A stretch of DNA of 64,000 nt. Origin: Prinia subflava. Lineage: Eukaryota > Chordata > Aves > Passeriformes > Cisticolidae. A model generated the notes under the pieces. It did no database searches. It was not told the origin of the DNA and saw only the letters and a program-made list of their open reading frames with translations. Where the stretch lies: positions 14,938,693 to 15,002,692 of the forward strand of contig NC_086257.1 of the NCBI RefSeq assembly GCF_021018805.1, written 5' to 3'. Positions within the stretch are counted from its first letter, which is position 1; each line of letters starts with the position of its first letter. Positions 13,001 through 28,000 of the stretch are shown in pieces. The position numbers were made by a program, and so were the translations under genes.

Positions 13001-16000
13001 TGAATCTTTTCTATACACATCCCTCCTTCTCTCTGGTGACCCTCACCAGCAGGACCCCTACAATCAGCATGAGCTGCTGCAAGGAGAGTCAGACCCATCA
13101 GCCATGGGGCTGAGCAGGGCTGGCAGCTCATCCTGTCTCAGCTGCACTGCTTGAGGAGAGTTGCTGAGAGGGATTCTCCCTTTTCAGCAAGACTTTGTCT
13201 ATTTTTCATATTGCTTTACTTTAAACAAACAAACAAAAACCAGCATTGCTGAAAAAATAATTATTTCAACATCCACTGAAATTTGTTTTGGAAAGTTGAT
13301 ACTCTGCTTGATTTCAAATTCACGAGGTGAACTGAAATTGCAGCTCTGGAGCATATTTCAGTTTGTCTTCCACCCATGAGAGAGCTGAAAGAGAAGTGTA
13401 AGCAAGAAAAGGGGGGCAGGGAATAGAAATGGAGAAGGGAACAAGAGAGAGGAGTCACAGCATCAAATGTGTTTGGCAGACTGCTGTTCCAAACTAGAGG
13501 AGGAGATCATGGGGATGCTGTTTTGTTGAGGGACACTTGCCTGTACCAGGGTTTAAGGAGGATGAGTAGTGATGGGTTTGGGTTTTTTTGAAAGGAGGAA
13601 CTTGCCAAAAGGATGGATTTTAACTTCTTCCTGCAGAAAACTGGAGCAAGAGTTCCTGCTGGGGCTGAAGCAGCCAGGCAGGCTCACTGTGGCTGGGAAA
13701 GAGGAAAGATTGTGGCCTGGTAATACCTCACAGGGTCTCAACCCTGCACAAAGCAAACAGCTGCTGTTCATGTCTCTCAGCCTGTCACTTGTGAAGGTTT
13801 TGAAGGCCATGTAGCTCTGCATTCACTCCCTAAAGCCTGTGTGCCAGGTGTATGGAAGAACCAGCACTGCTCACAGGGGATTTGGTCCTTCCTCAGGAGG
13901 GACTCATCCTCCAGGCCAGGTAGGCAGAGTGGTTTAACCAGGGTTATTCTTAGGGAGTGTGCGTTGGGTTTTCATGTCACTGAAACATGTCCAAAATTTG
14001 CTATTACTTTTTTCCTAGTTCATAGTAGAACATTTCATATTTACAATAGGACATTGGTCTTCAGCAGCAAGCATTTCTTATCTGAACTACAGAGATTGCT
14101 GCAGAAGAAAATACCCAATGATTGGTGTTTTGATGGGTCCCAGGTTAGCAACTGGGAATGTCTTAGCCTGTCCATAAACACATTTTCTACTATAAAGTGA
14201 GGCTTTCCAAGAGCTTTTGGCCTTTGCCTTAGCAAAGAGGATACACTTCCCTGGCATGAGATGCAGAACCCCAAACTCTGCTTTACCCCAGACATAAATC
14301 TTTGTATCAAATTGCACCAGTGTTAGTGTGTTAAACTGCTGTGTGATATCTTCCACAGAGCTGGGCAGGGAGGCTCATAAATTTGGGAGATGTTGGAGCT
14401 TGCTTGTGCATACACACTCATGTGCACTCATGAGTTCAGAGTGTAACAGCTGTATTCCTTGAATCTTTCCTAGTTCCCCAACAGAAGAAAACTTGCCAAA
14501 AATATGGCACCCTGAATTAGTAACTGCTTCTTTGTTCTCATTTGGTCATATCCCCAGAGCAGTGAAGTCATTTATTTGATTTGCCCTGCTGCTTCACACT
14601 CCTGCCTATGAATGGCTGGGACAAGACTGGGAGTATGAATAGCCTGGCTGCGTGTGGTTTGGAAAGATGTGTTCACTTGCACATTGGTGTCCAAACAGAG
14701 TAGCTGGCTCTGAAATCCTATCAGTAAGGCTTTTGAGTAACTTAAAACCCTTCTCGTAGATGCTTTGAATTTCTTCCACTCTGACATTTTGTAAGCCCCT
14801 GTTGAAGTTTCATTACCTCAGTAACCACAGAAAAGCCGCCAGCCTTTTCACTGAAACCTTCCCCACAAAGGTCTGGATTCATTCCCCCACCCCCCTTTCT
14901 CCTTGAATGCAGAGCACAGCTTATTGTACTTTAAATAACAGGGGAGAAGGCCAAGACTGCATATGGATCTGGGTGGCATCATGCTAAAGAAGTAAGAATG
15001 TGTCCTGTCCCTCCCCTGGCTATGTCTGTGCCACCCTGTACTAAATATGGAAGGTGACCTGTGTAATTTTCAACATAATTAGAATATTCAGTGCTTTCTT
15101 TAGAGTAGCTTATAAGAGACCAGTCCCAAACAGCTGCCATTTCACGGGCCATTCTTGGTATTTTCTGTACTTTAAATAACTTCAGAGTGTCATGATGTGC
15201 TCTGGTGAGACTTTTCCTTACTTCCTCCCTAAAATTTGTTCCAGAGCCTTGTGTATTGAGTCATTGATTCACCATTGGTTTAGCAGGGCATTGTGGTGTG
15301 AGCAGTCAGAGGATTTCTCTATTGCTCCTTCTCTTAGGGGCAGTATTGCTGCCAGAGGAACTCCAGCCCTCCCCAGAATGGTACAAGGTGTCCTCAGCAC
15401 AAATATCCCACATTCACTACCGAGCCCCATCCAGGTTGCTTCTAGCCCGACTTCTCCTGCTATTGTAACATAGATCAGAAGAGTTACCCAGGAATAAAAA
15501 AACCTATTTTTCTGCCAATTTTTCAGCTCATTTGGTTTCACCCAAGGAGACAATGACAGTGTAAGCCACTGCTATGTAGAGAGGCTAAAATATCCTGTTA
15601 AAAAATTGAGGCAAACCTCTGCCAGCAGCTACTACATGGAGCTGCTGAGGACTTTTCTTTGCTGTGGAATACTGCTAGAATTTGGGAAAGATTTTAATTT
15701 TTTTTAAGTGGCCTCAGCCTCAGCAACTGAAATTGATGTCAAACTGAACATCAAGAGAAAAGGTTTTTTTACTTGAACCCCACAAGTTACCAATTTAAAT
15801 CAAGTCAAGTTCTACTTGCTGATGCTTGGAGAGGAAAAGGAAAGACCTTTTTAGACACCAGGCAATGTATTATATGTGCCTCCCCAGACACTCTCATTTT
15901 CAGCTTTTTTAATATTCAGACACCTATAAAATTAAAGGATTATTTTCTTTGGCCCAAGATCATGTCTATTTTCAGAAGCACCCAGAGCTGTTCCAAATGC

Positions 16001-19000
16001 TGCAGTTACTGCTGCTGGGGGAATCAGTGCCAGGCAGCTGCTCTTCATTTCTAGGGAATTTAAGAAAAGTTCACAGTGCTTAGCTGATGTTTTGTGTTTA
16101 GTAAAGCCTTTGTTTTCTCCCTCAAATTTTCATTAATCACATTATTTGTTGCTTAAGCAGCAAGGTAGCAATGAGGCAGAAATGATTGATGTTACTTGCT
16201 CATATCCAATCCAAAGTTGCTGAAGCAAGAAAAGAAGATGAGAAGACTTCTCCCTCCTGAGAAAGAAAAGCTGTTACTTCTGGCTGTGCTGTGGGAGGTC
16301 CAAGGCAAGAAGTTTACCTTAGCTGAGCAAATAAACACAAAACCCCCATCTAACAGCTTTCCTCTTTCATGGTGGTTATAGCTTATTTTTTCCCCCTCTA
16401 ACTAATGATTTTTTCATGTGTAATCTGCAAAGAGCCAGTTTGTGATTCTGCTCTGTGCTAGAGGATGGGATGCTCAGAGCCAGTAACAGGTGTGCAAGGT
16501 TTTGGAGTTCTTTCATCTCATAGAATCTGCAGTGCTTGCACTGGTGTGTTAAATAAAGTGTACAAGTTCGCCAGGATGAAAGCAGGAACAAGAGTTCCCT
16601 GCTCTTGGTTTGTGCCCGTGTCAGAATCTGCTGGGCATCAGGCACTCACCACCCTGGTAAGATGAAAAGATACAGAGGCACTAGAAGTGTGATCATGTGC
16701 TTTGCCACAGAGCACACCATGTCTTGTTAGAATTATTCAGTTTAGAAGATTAAAAGAGCACAGTAAGTTGCCTTCCATAGAAAATGTTAAAAAAAGAAAC
16801 CAGAAAAGCCATGTATGCCAGAAGGGTGGCAATGGGAACTGGACCAACAGGACTTCTCTGCTCTGCTCTGGAGAGCATGAGCCTCTCCAGTCATGTGAAA
16901 TCCATCCCTTTCTTAGTTGTTTAATTAATTTCAGTGGTGTAGCTGTTCAAACTCCTGTGCAGGTGGGAGGGTTTGCTCTGCACGTTTTCATTGCAGGTCA
17001 CAGCAGAAGGAAAGAGGCTTCACCACATCACAAGGGGGGGCGAAGTGTGTGTGTTGGCAAGAGGACAAGAATTATCTCTTCATTAGCAAGCTGTGAATGT
17101 TTACTCTAAACGTGTTGTTGTGAATTGACACCTGCAATTCATGCCCTTCCCCTGCCAGATGCTGTCAGGCTCATCAGTAAAGACACTCTTGTGCACCCTG
17201 TAATTCTGATTAGACCTAACCAAACCCACAGTAATCTGCTAGATAAGGGAAGTATTTTTATTTCACCTCCAAATACACTGCTTGCTCAAAGTCTGGCTGT
17301 GCCACAACTGCACATTTTTGCAAGGAGAGGGGGAGGCTCTTGGTTTGCACAGATGCTGATCTTACCCCTCACAGCTTGCTGAGTCACGCAGATGCAGCCC
17401 AGACATGATGCAGGTTGCATCTCAGACTTCACAGGGTTTTCCACCCCTGCAGACCTCCCTCTGTGGTTTCAGCTAAAAATAGAATTGAGGGACTTGATTC
17501 ATCCTGCAGGGAAGGAGCAGAGGAATGGCCTGGATTTTCAAGTCTTCTCCATGCAGGAACTGAAGTTCCAAAGGCAAACATTGGTGTTGGCTTCTTGGAG
17601 AGGTGACTGGCTTCCTGCTTCATTCTTGGGGACTCAGGACACCTTCTGACTGTCACGTTTTGGGCTGTGTGCTAGCTCCTGTGGCACTTAGAGGTGGGAA
17701 ACCTTGCTGGGCTGGTGCTGATTCAGGAAGGCAGATGGGGAAGAGACTGGAAGATGCCTGTATTGTGACATGTGACCAAAACTGTTTCCAGGAAGAGAGT
17801 TGCTGTACTTCTTTCACTGGAGCAGAGCCTGGAAAATGTAGAGAGTCATGGGCTTTTTCATTCTTGGTTGTGCACAGCTTCTTCATCTTGACCCTTGAGA
17901 AAAAACAGAGCTTTGGTTTATTATTTTCCAGCTCACAGCCAAGGCAGACTTGTCTCATGGAAACTGGATCCTTGGGGAAGGAAAGTTTAGAGGGTGCTGG
18001 TTTGTTTTCTTTGCCATTTATCTTGCTTGAGGAGATGAAGGACTGGGAATGAGGCAGGTGTATCACCCTCTGAATAATGTGGATTGTCTAGTGTGTTTTG
18101 GGATGAACCCATTTCCTTTGGCTATTTTTATCCTAAAAGGTGTCAAGTGCTTGTGTAAGTTTCTTCAAGTGACTTGTTGATGCTTCTCAAGCAGTAGATG
18201 CTTCAGCTGGAATGAGGCATTTTCCCAGCATGAGGAAACAATCAGAGGCTCAGAAGTGCAGTAAATTAGGCAGAAGCTGGAGGTATCAGCTCAGGAGAAG
18301 GCTGATGGAGGCAGTGGTGCACCAGGGGCTGCCTGCCTGCCCCTGACACACTGATCTTGCTCTACAGATTGATTTTCTTCTCCTCTGTTTTCAGAGATGC
18401 CCATGATATCAGTCCAGCAGCTCTTTTTCATCTCTTTTCCCATGTCTATACCATTGGGCTCAACTGGGTGCCAAGGGGCAGCACAAAATCAGATGTGCCT
18501 GGCCAACACAGGGCTCCTCTGACTTCTGGCTTTAGGAGGAGGCAGAGTTGGATGAGAAACAGTTTCCTACCTGGAATTTCCTGTCTGGGTGTTGGGAGGG
18601 TTATTAGGGATTCCATTCTTAATTATGAATTTTCTGCTTCAATGAAGATCCCTCCCAGATAAACTTGAGCCCAGTACCAGAGGTGTCACAAGCTACTGCC
18701 TGCCATTCTGCTCCTTCAAAGCTCCTGAGCTCCTGGCAATAACAGACCATGGACTGCACTGCAGTGCAGAAACCACGTTTGGATTTTCTAGTGAGGAAAC
18801 CTATTTGTCCCAGGCCTTTTGTTATTGCTGTTGTTACTCTTAGTAGCATTTGTGTGCACTAGAAAACACTTGATTAATGGTATTGGGGAGGAGGAAGTTT
18901 GCTTTCAGTTTTTGTTTTCATGCAACTGACACAGAGAGCAGCTGTATCCAGTTACAATAAAGGTCCCCAAGAGTGGCCAGCACTGGGCACTCAAGAAGGA

Positions 19001-22000
19001 CAGAAAAACATGTTCAGAGCACAAACAGGATGCTTGTTTTCAGTATAAAAGGCAGTTAGCAATCGCAGTGGTTCATTAAGAACTGGGGTAAATTATCTGG
19101 CCTGGCAAATTTTCTGAATTAAAAGTGCTCAAGATCTTTCAGATCTTTCTCAAAGATCATAGATTCGTGTGAATGTGCATTGAGAGACACTTAAAAAACT
19201 TATGTAGTCCAGCCATCTGCTTGGGATAGATTACACCAGATTATTATATGTGTTTTTAAAATTCTCCTGAGAAGAATCCTGAATTCCCAAAGGAAAATGA
19301 CCTTAAAGCTGGGTATTCTTTTTCCTGATACCTAGATAAACATTTTTACATGGTACAAAGTCAGTTGCTATATTCTGGTTCCTCATCACCTTTCTTTTTA
19401 TATATCAGCCTGCATCTGAAGTGTGTTTTTGTTCCCCTCTGTGTTTTCTATTCTAGCTTGAGAAAGCCCACTGCTTTCAGTCCTCCCTCCTGGACCAGAC
19501 CTTCCAGAGTAATTTTCTCTTGCCTCCTACCCCAGCTCTGCTGGATGTGTGTTAAACTTGGTTCCACTTTGCCCAAAGCACAGACCTGGCATTTCTTGCT
19601 GCTGGTGTCCTGCAGTGGGAATGCCAGGACTGATGTTCTTGTGAGACAGGCTGTTTGCAAGAGCAGCCCACATTCCTCAAGTTCTTCTAGCCCTTACATT
19701 TCTGCAGAAATCACATTACTGGAGGGGCAGGTGTGGCTTTTGTGTTTGTGGGTCCAAGGCTGAGTTAACACTGTGCAGGGAAAGAGGAGAGTGCCTGTGG
19801 AAGGGCTCTTCCTTCTGGCACAGGCACAGGCCAGGGGATGCAGCCTGCCCGAGAGCACTGACAGCATGTGCAGATGTTTTGGAGTGGATGGGATGGACAA
19901 AGGCAGCATTTCCTGTCACAGAAGGTTCATTTGCTGAGGAAGCTGGTTTCAGGGCCAAAAGAGCAAGAGCAGAGGAGTCCCGTGGGTGGTTTCTTGCAGT
20001 GTTTTTCCAGAGGAGATGCTGATTTAATGCTTCCTGTTGTTCAGTGGGATTCTCCAGTTCCCAGGGCAGGAGAGTTCATGGTGCATAATGGTGTGCAGTG
20101 CGATGGCCACACATGCTCTCCATGCCAGCAGATGTGGGAGATGCTGGGTGCTGCTGCCTGGCAGCCTGGAAAACACTGCCAGATTCATGAGGAGGGGTCT
20201 AGAGGATGGGGGCAGAACTGCAGGGTATTGCTCTGGAAGCAGCAGGAGTTCAGGGAGCCTCCTGCCTTGCTGAGAGCTGGTGAACAGGACAGGGTCATAG
20301 CAGGGAGTCTGAGCCAGCTCCACAGCAGCTCCATAGCTCCATGAAGCTGCAAATACTGATGGAGACAATCATTCCTTAGTGTTTTACTTATAAGCAAATT
20401 CCCCTGCACTGGATACTGAATTATCAGGTCCAGACAGAGGAAGTCTCTCATAATTCTCTTCCTCTGAGGTAACTCAGATTCTTTGTGAATTAACTTGTTT
20501 TACAAACTAGAAGCACAGGATACAAAAACAGTGGTTAAGAATTTCCTCCAAGCAGTACTCCAGTGGATGGAAAGTTAATATAGGTCAGACAGCTCTGCCA
20601 AATCCCAGCTATCCAAACTGGTAGCAGACTTTCTGCTTTCCTAGATCCCTTTACATCTTATATGAAGTAAGCATCAATAAGCAGCTCGACACGTGTCTAT
20701 TCCAGTCATGTCAATGGATAAAGCCACACAGAATGCATGCTCCTTGGGCTGAAGTTGTCTTTGGAGAACTGTAGATGTGTTTTCCACCCTTCCCCCTCAC
20801 TCTGTTATCTCCAAAGATAACTGATAACCTGTCCTCCCTTCCTCCTGGCTTTTTACTTGGCATAAACTTCTGATAGACAACAGCAGACCAGTCTGTGAGT
20901 GAGCTGTCACTGAGCAGGGTTATCATCCCACACCACTGCAAAAATGACAAGTGTTTGATACCATTTTCCATGTCCCTTTTCCTTTTTCCCTTTTCCATCC
21001 TGTAGTGAAGTTAAAGTTCACTTGTTTATGGCTGATCACATTTTGTCAGCCTTCCCAGCAGCAAGTAGTGCTTGGCAGCGTAATGCTGAGAGTGCACGGA
21101 CAAAAAATTATAAATACCTTGAAATTTAGGTTGCATGCTCCAAATTTCAGTTTTTATAGGGGAAAAAGTATTGCTTCATGTTACAGAAGGGAAGTGGAAG
21201 AAGTGGAGAAAATCAAATGCTCCAAGCAAGGTCTTGTCCAGGAATGGATCCAAACAAATGCTGTCAGCTCGTGGCCTCTACAGACAGAGGCAATTTGGGA
21301 AGGGGACGTGAGCTCAGCACGATACTCCTGTGTCTGGGGATTTGGCTCTGCTGCTGCTGGAGGATGGGGAGAGGGGCCAGTGAGCTTGAGGATGCTGTTT
21401 CCAAAATGAGGAAGCCTCCTCAAAAGGAGGAATTAGATGGCAAGGGCCCTTCACACTGATCAGGTGAAGGAGGAGATGGACAGGTGTGAGTGTCCTCCAG
21501 AGGTGACCTCTGGGAGTGGTGATAGGCTCTGGAAAGGAGGATGCATGCAGGGGGTCCAGTCTGGAAAGTGCTTTTCCTGTAAATTCTGGATTGTGATGAA
21601 ACCTAGGTGGGAAGGGTGGTGTGTGTGACATTTATCCTGCAGAGTTTTGGGATGCTCCAAGGTTATTCTGGAGTGTTGACTACCTGGATTTATCACTTCA
21701 GTGTAACCACCAAACTTCTCACCAAGTGTACACCTTTGAAATGAGGCTTGTAGCCATGGATAAATTCATTACATTTGGAAATTTCATCATACATATATAA
21801 CAAATAAAGCCAGATACAAACCTGCATAAAATTCTGTGTGAGAACTGTTAGTAAGAAATTTTAGTAGGACATAAGCAATGATTTAGGGGAGAGATGATAG
21901 TAGGCATTAGAGTTGAACTGATATGTTTCTGCTTTGTTAATTGAAAAAATATTCCAGGGAGAAAAAAAACTTAACACAGTAAATTTCTTTCAGGAGCTGG

Positions 22001-25000
22001 ACACCAATGTTTAAATACCCACTTTGGTTTTGCCCTGTGGTGTGAGAGAGTAACCCCATTCAGCAATATATTCTGATTAATGTGTCAGTTCCCTTCTCTG
22101 GAACACAGAGATCAAAGGTTTTTAGAAAATTCTTCCTTCCCCACACAGAGGGCTATTCCTAGTATTATTTTTGGAACTGGGGTTACCAGAAGTTTTCCAG
22201 GAAGAAAATTGCAAATCTCAGTGCTCTGTGGGCCATCTGCTTAATTTAATTTTTTTTCCTTTTTTTTCCTTACACATGAGACATTTTGGAGCCTGTACGT
22301 AACCAGACAGTCGTGTTGACTGATTCTGGCGTGCTGCAGAACGAACACCTTGTAGCCTGAACCAGATGTGGGGAGGCTAATGAGGTGTCTGTAACCTGAG
22401 TGTGAAAACCTGAAGCTGTAGCAAAAATCTGGAATTTGATACCTCTTGAGGTAATGGAAATTAGTGCTTTAGGCAGAAGAGAAAGTGCAGATTTGTGGTA
22501 AAGTGCTATTAAAGGCAGTGAAGCAGTACATGAATTAGAAATGAGGGATGTTACTTTGAGAGTTGAGTACTGGCTAGAAAGTGAGGTCCCTGGAAAAGCT
22601 TTCATGATGCTTCATATTTGGTTATTTTTAACTGCTGAGAAAATACAGCTTGCAAGCATGGAGGTTAAATCCATAGTCCACATTTACCTGGAGTATGATT
22701 TCCTCTCTTGCACTGAGAGCCAGAGCAGTGCTGGTGGGAATTGTGGTCTGAGTCCCTGCACAGGGTCTGCAGCTCAGGAGTGGGCCTTGAGTGGGGACAC
22801 AGCCACTTCTCCCCACTAGTCTCATGTAGATGAGAATGGGAGTGTTAGGCAAAGAGACTGTTCTGGAAGCTACCTGGGGATGCTGGATTTTCTCTGCCTT
22901 GGCAGGAGCAAGAAAACTCCAACTTCCAACTGTGTGCAGTCCCTTTAGGCCAGTGTCAATCATTTTGACATGCTTGGACCTCCAGCCCCGTAGCTCAGAA
23001 CTGCTAGTGACAGTGTTTTTCTCTTCACTTGACCTTTGTGACAGCTCCCTTGAAATGTGAAAGCCTGTTGGGCAGCACAAGTAGCAGGGGCAGAACCAGC
23101 CACTCTCATTAGCTGGAAATGTGGCTTTGCCTATCCAGACAGATAGAAATAACTACTTTAAATCATCTTTCTTACTTTAAGGCTTTTGCTTTCCTTTGGG
23201 AGAGGGCTCTTCACTCATATTCCTTTGAGAAACTTCGTATGTTTGTTTTCGTCTTGTCTGCTTGGCATGTTGAAGCAAAATGATGTAAATTGACCTTTAG
23301 GGTTACAGATGAAGCCCGGTTTCCGATCCTTGTTAATTTAGGATAGCTGCAGGAAAATCTCAGAAGCACTGAGATAGATATCACAGATGAAAGCAGAAGC
23401 TGAATGGCCTGAAGAGGTTCAGCACTTCAGAAATTTGTAAATATTCAGCTGAGAGGAGCAGAGCATGTGTGTGATTTACTGGGTGTCCTTGGCAACCTTC
23501 GCCTGATCAGTGGAGCAGAGCAGGGATAGCTATTAAAAACCAAAACGAACAAACAAACAAAACTGAGGAAATCTTTTCAGATGTTGCTTGAAGCTTCCCT
23601 GAACACATAGATCAGGTGGCCCTGCTGTGCTGTCGCAGTGAACGCCAGGGCAGGGGAGGAGGCAGGGCTGGCAGTGCTGTTCGCGGGGCTCTTGCCGGTG
23701 GCTCACAGCATCCTCCGAGCACTGCTCACCCTGCAGGGCTCAGCCTGGCTGTGCCAGAGCCCCTCAGCCTTTTTCTCAGGCATCCTGGAACGCGTTTGCA
23801 GCCCCACGTGGATCACACGAAGCCCCGGGTTCCTGCTGGAGCGCAGAGGGAGGCTGGGTCCAGTTGGAAATGGAAACCTGCCCATCCCTGTTATCTGCTA
23901 GGGCCTCCCAAGGAGTTTCCGAGAAGGAGCAGCAGTGTCTGAATTCAGCTCCGGGGGGCTGTGGAAAACCAGCCTGTCTCCTGTGCACTCTGCTGTGACA
24001 GACATCAGCCCAGAGCCCGTGGGACAGTTGGATAAACCCTCCAGGACCGTGCTGGGAGGGGGCACTGCACGTCACCGTGGCTCTGTTAGCACAACACCGA
24101 ATATTCAGCGATATGTTACGTGTTATGTTAACACGTCCTGGGCTTTGGTTTCAGCATCAGGCTGACCCTGCTTCGTGCAGCATCACTGTGTGCTCGCCCA
24201 GCCCCAAGGCTTTCCAGCAGTTCTCTGGGAAGCCGTGGGGTAATCACTGACAGGGCTGTTTACATATCGGGTTCCCTCGCTGTGATCGCTGATCTGGCAC
24301 TCCGCACACAGCTGCCGGTTTGATGCTGGAGCAGCCTTTTCCCAAGCTCAGCTCTGAGGGAACCGCTTAAAAATGTGTTGCCTAATCGCTGTAGCTTAAT
24401 TAACGGTAGGAGCATGCCAGCTCTGCATCCTGGCTGTGCCAAGGAAGGGAGGCAAGCAAAACTGGGAGGGGGAAGCTCAGGGAAAGCCTGGAGTGCAGAG
24501 GGTTTGTGCAGGCTATAAAGATCTGCCAAATGCTGCTGAACTTTTTCGCTGGGCTGCAAAAAGCTGATACAAATTTTTCTTTCTCCTGTCGCTTCTTGCC
24601 CACATGGAGCCAATTCTGAGAGCCAGCAGCTTGGTATGGTATGGACTGGAGGGGAAGATGTTAGGCTTAAAAAGTCACAGAATCACAGAATATTCTGAGT
24701 TGGAAGGGACCCACAAAGGATCCTTGAGTCCAGCTCTCCTGTGAATGGCCTGTCCTGCAGGTTTGTTCCTGGCTGTCCCCGTGTTTGCTGTGAGTGTGTG
24801 GAGAGTGGGAGCCCTGTGGCTGCCAGCATCTGGGGCAGGCACTCAGTGTGCAGCAGCACAGTCAGCAGCAGGGGCTGGAAGCAGAGTGGTTGTGTTTGCT
24901 CTGAACTCGTGGGGTGGACAAGCCTGGTGCTTCACCTGGCTGACTCTTCAGCTCTAATGTCACATGGCTTTTTTTTTTTTTTTTTTTTTTTTGGTAGTAT

Positions 25001-28000
25001 TTTACTACTTTGCACTACTGGACTTGGACTTAGAGAGGTAGGAAAGGCTTGCATAATCTCTTCCTCTCCACTGCCTATGCAGGGGTCCTCACCTGGGAGC
25101 TGGAGGCTGAGCAGCATTGGCCTGGCTGCTCTTCCTGTTGGGAAGTGCAAACAGAAAGGTGATAATGTTCAGACTCAGCCAGCAGCTCCCAGCCAGCCTG
25201 TTTTTAGCATTAAATGTCTGCTGCCATGGAAAAGCCACGTTCAAGCAGAATATCCCTCTGTGGGTCTTGGATGACAGTGACATGGGTGAAGGTATGAATG
25301 AGTGGGTGTTCTGCTGCTGCCTGCAGATGAGTTTGTGCAGCTCCTGCTCTTGGAGTTCAGAGAGGGGTTCAGATCCATCTGCAGAAGTGCACTGAGCCTC
25401 TGCTGTGGTCAAATGGCTGTTCAGGCTTGGAAGGAAGGAGTGGAACATAAGATCAAAGGTAAATGGATGGAGCTGTGGGTTTCCGACATCTGCTAAGTGC
25501 ATTGTAGCTAGCTATGCTGCAACATTAAATTCCCAATGCCTCTTGCAGAGGAGAATTCTCATTGCCTGCATTACATGGCAGCCCAGATACGCAGCCTGTG
25601 CTGTGCTGCAATAGGGTTTAATTTCTTTTCCAGACTAGTTTTTAATCCACTTACTTTTCAATAGGCCTTTTTTGAATGTAAATGAATGCAATTAAATGTG
25701 TGTTTCCCAGTTGGATGAAGGCAAGGTAGAGGAAGGCAGATGGCCTGGAAGGGAACACAAAGACTTTGGAACAAGCTGCTGTGAGGTGCTCTTATGTGGT
25801 TTTTGGAGTTCATGAGCATCCAGTGAGGGAGATGCCAGGGAAAACGTGGCTTATACCCATGTGAATTGCCTTGATCAAGGTTGCCTTGTTTGTTGCAGAA
25901 GTGCGTGGGACTCATCAGGGGAAGTGGTGAGGAAATTAATGTCTTTGGGATCTGGGTTATTGCTCTGTAGGAGTGTGAACATGCTGTGCTGTTGCTGGAG
26001 ATCTGTTGCAGCTGTGTCATCTGATGAGGTGCTGAGCAAAGAGCTCTTCAGGCCAAGGGATATTGGTGTCTTTCAGTGTTTCACAGGATTTGGTGCTCCA
26101 GGGTAACTTGTGAGACACCTCAGAGTGTGTGTGTGAAAGGGAGCATCTGGGTGTGAACACAGGTCAGATTTGATTCTCACACTGCTTTGAAGGCAATTCC
26201 TCATTTCTTGTTGAAGTGTGTAGTAGATTGACCTGGACCAGTGGAAATTCCCTCAAGTCCTTTGACTGGTGGGACAGCAGAGTTCATTGCCTGCCTGTGA
26301 TCAGATAAAACCTGAAGCTTGCTACATGGACTGAGGAAAAGGAGTCCCACAGATTTGTCCAGAAGTTGGAGCTGTTTAAAAGGACCTCCTGAAACTGAAT
26401 CTTTGGTTTGTTTGCCCATTATTCTGGGAGGTGAAGTGGGATGTAATTTCAGTGCCTAAGTTCAGTACTTTCAGAACTAGACTAAAGATTTTTGATGAAA
26501 ATCCTCTGCAAGCTTTAAAGCGAAAAATCCACAGTTTACCATCAAATCTTCTCCCCAGGACAAGGTTCCCCAGCAGTGCTCTCAGAATGCTCCCACTCGT
26601 GCTGGCACCAGATCAGTTTGCCTCTGTGGGAGGCTCAGGGTGCTGCTGGGAGCAGATCAGTGGCCAGCCTGTGCCTGGGGAAGGTGGCATTGGCCCAGGG
26701 TCAGCTGCTGGAAGGGAAGGTAGCCTGAAGGGTAAGGGGTAGTTAAGTTGTTGATACCCTAGAGTTGTTGTCTACTGCTGGCTGGTGGAAGATGCTGCAC
26801 GTGTCTGATTTCTTTCTCTTTTCACGTAGCCAGTGCTAAGACATTCATGCACGCTGAGGAAACAGTGCTCAGGCTGCAGAGGACCAGTTTTGTTCCAGCT
26901 GCAAGGTCCTAAGATGTGTAGCACCTCCCATCAGTGGAACTGGGAGAAGGGGCAGGAGCAGTTTCTGAGGTTTTGGTGTAGCTGGTCTGCTCCTTCCCTC
27001 CCCACGGCAGCTCAGTGGGGACAGGAGCAGTTTGCTCACCCCATGGTGACAGCAGCAGCAGCAGAGCTGTGTGTGGAGATGGAGCACAGCTGCTTGGAGC
27101 GGGTGACAGATGACAGAGCTCCTGCCAGGGCCTCCTCAGGCCTCTGGGCACCGACCCCAGAGCTGCTGCTCAGAGCTGCAAGGGGGGACAAGGTCGGGGA
27201 GGGAGTGCAGGGAAGCCAAGGACCCACGAGCTGGGGCAGGGTGACCTCTGAGCTGTCCTGTTCCCTCAGGGAGGGCAAGGAGGGGAGCCAGTGTTCCCAG
27301 TCTTGCCCTTTACGCTTTTTTGCTGCTGCTTTCAGCAAACTGGTTTGGCCGAAGGAGCTGTGGGGGGTTGCAGACAATGGCTGCTCACATTTTCCAGCTG
27401 TCACATACTTAATGACATTAACTCCACAGCCTCCTATTTTTTTTACTGATTTAATTTATATTTTTCTCTGTGGCACAGCCAGCTGAAGTGCTTCCAGCAG
27501 CCCAATACACCCAAATCCTGACCCCATCAGTGCCCTGCCACTCTCAGGGATCCTGCTCTGCCAGGCTGCCCTCCAGCAGCAAAGCTGTTTCTTGCATGTT
27601 GGAAGCAGTGCTGAATGTCTGAGGTGCAGTGAGGATCTCTGGTCTTTCCCTCCCCTGGAGGAGCTGTAAATGTGCATTAATCTGATGGATGTGTGGGAGG
27701 GAACTGTCCTCCCCCCTGAGAGCAAGGAAATAATTCATTTTGTGTATGGAAAAGGCATCTCTTCTCTGCACAGCCTGCTGAAAGCAGCAAAAGCCACGGG
27801 CTCTGAGCATCCCAGAGCAGGGGAGGTGCAGGGGTTTGCCAGCTCCATGGCCCTGCTCACAGCAGTGTCCTGCCCTTGCCCCTCTGGCGGGTCCCCTGGG
27901 CTCTGTGGCACTGCCAGGCCCCGTGTCAGTCACACCCTGGGCAGGGCGAGCCTTGAGCCTCCCACCCTGTGTCTGCAGTCACTTCCTTGAGCTCTGCTGT

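Noticed and set aside
19139..19260. Possible decayed CR1 or conserved element (AGATCATAGATTCG and AGTCCAGCCATCTG phrases)
   Set aside because: The phrases are too short and too far from the CR1 consensus to support a call by eye.
22628..23080. 150-codon minus-strand frame in intron 1
   Set aside because: No recognisable motif. This length is expected by chance in a window of this size.
26200..26420. Region resembling songbird LTR phrases (TAGATTGACCTGGACC)
   Set aside because: No terminal repeats, target duplication or consistent internal signals could be found.
26833..27486. 217-codon open frame in intron 1, plus strand
   Set aside because: The region is GC-rich, the translation has no domain I recognise, and no splice context or start signal supports it.
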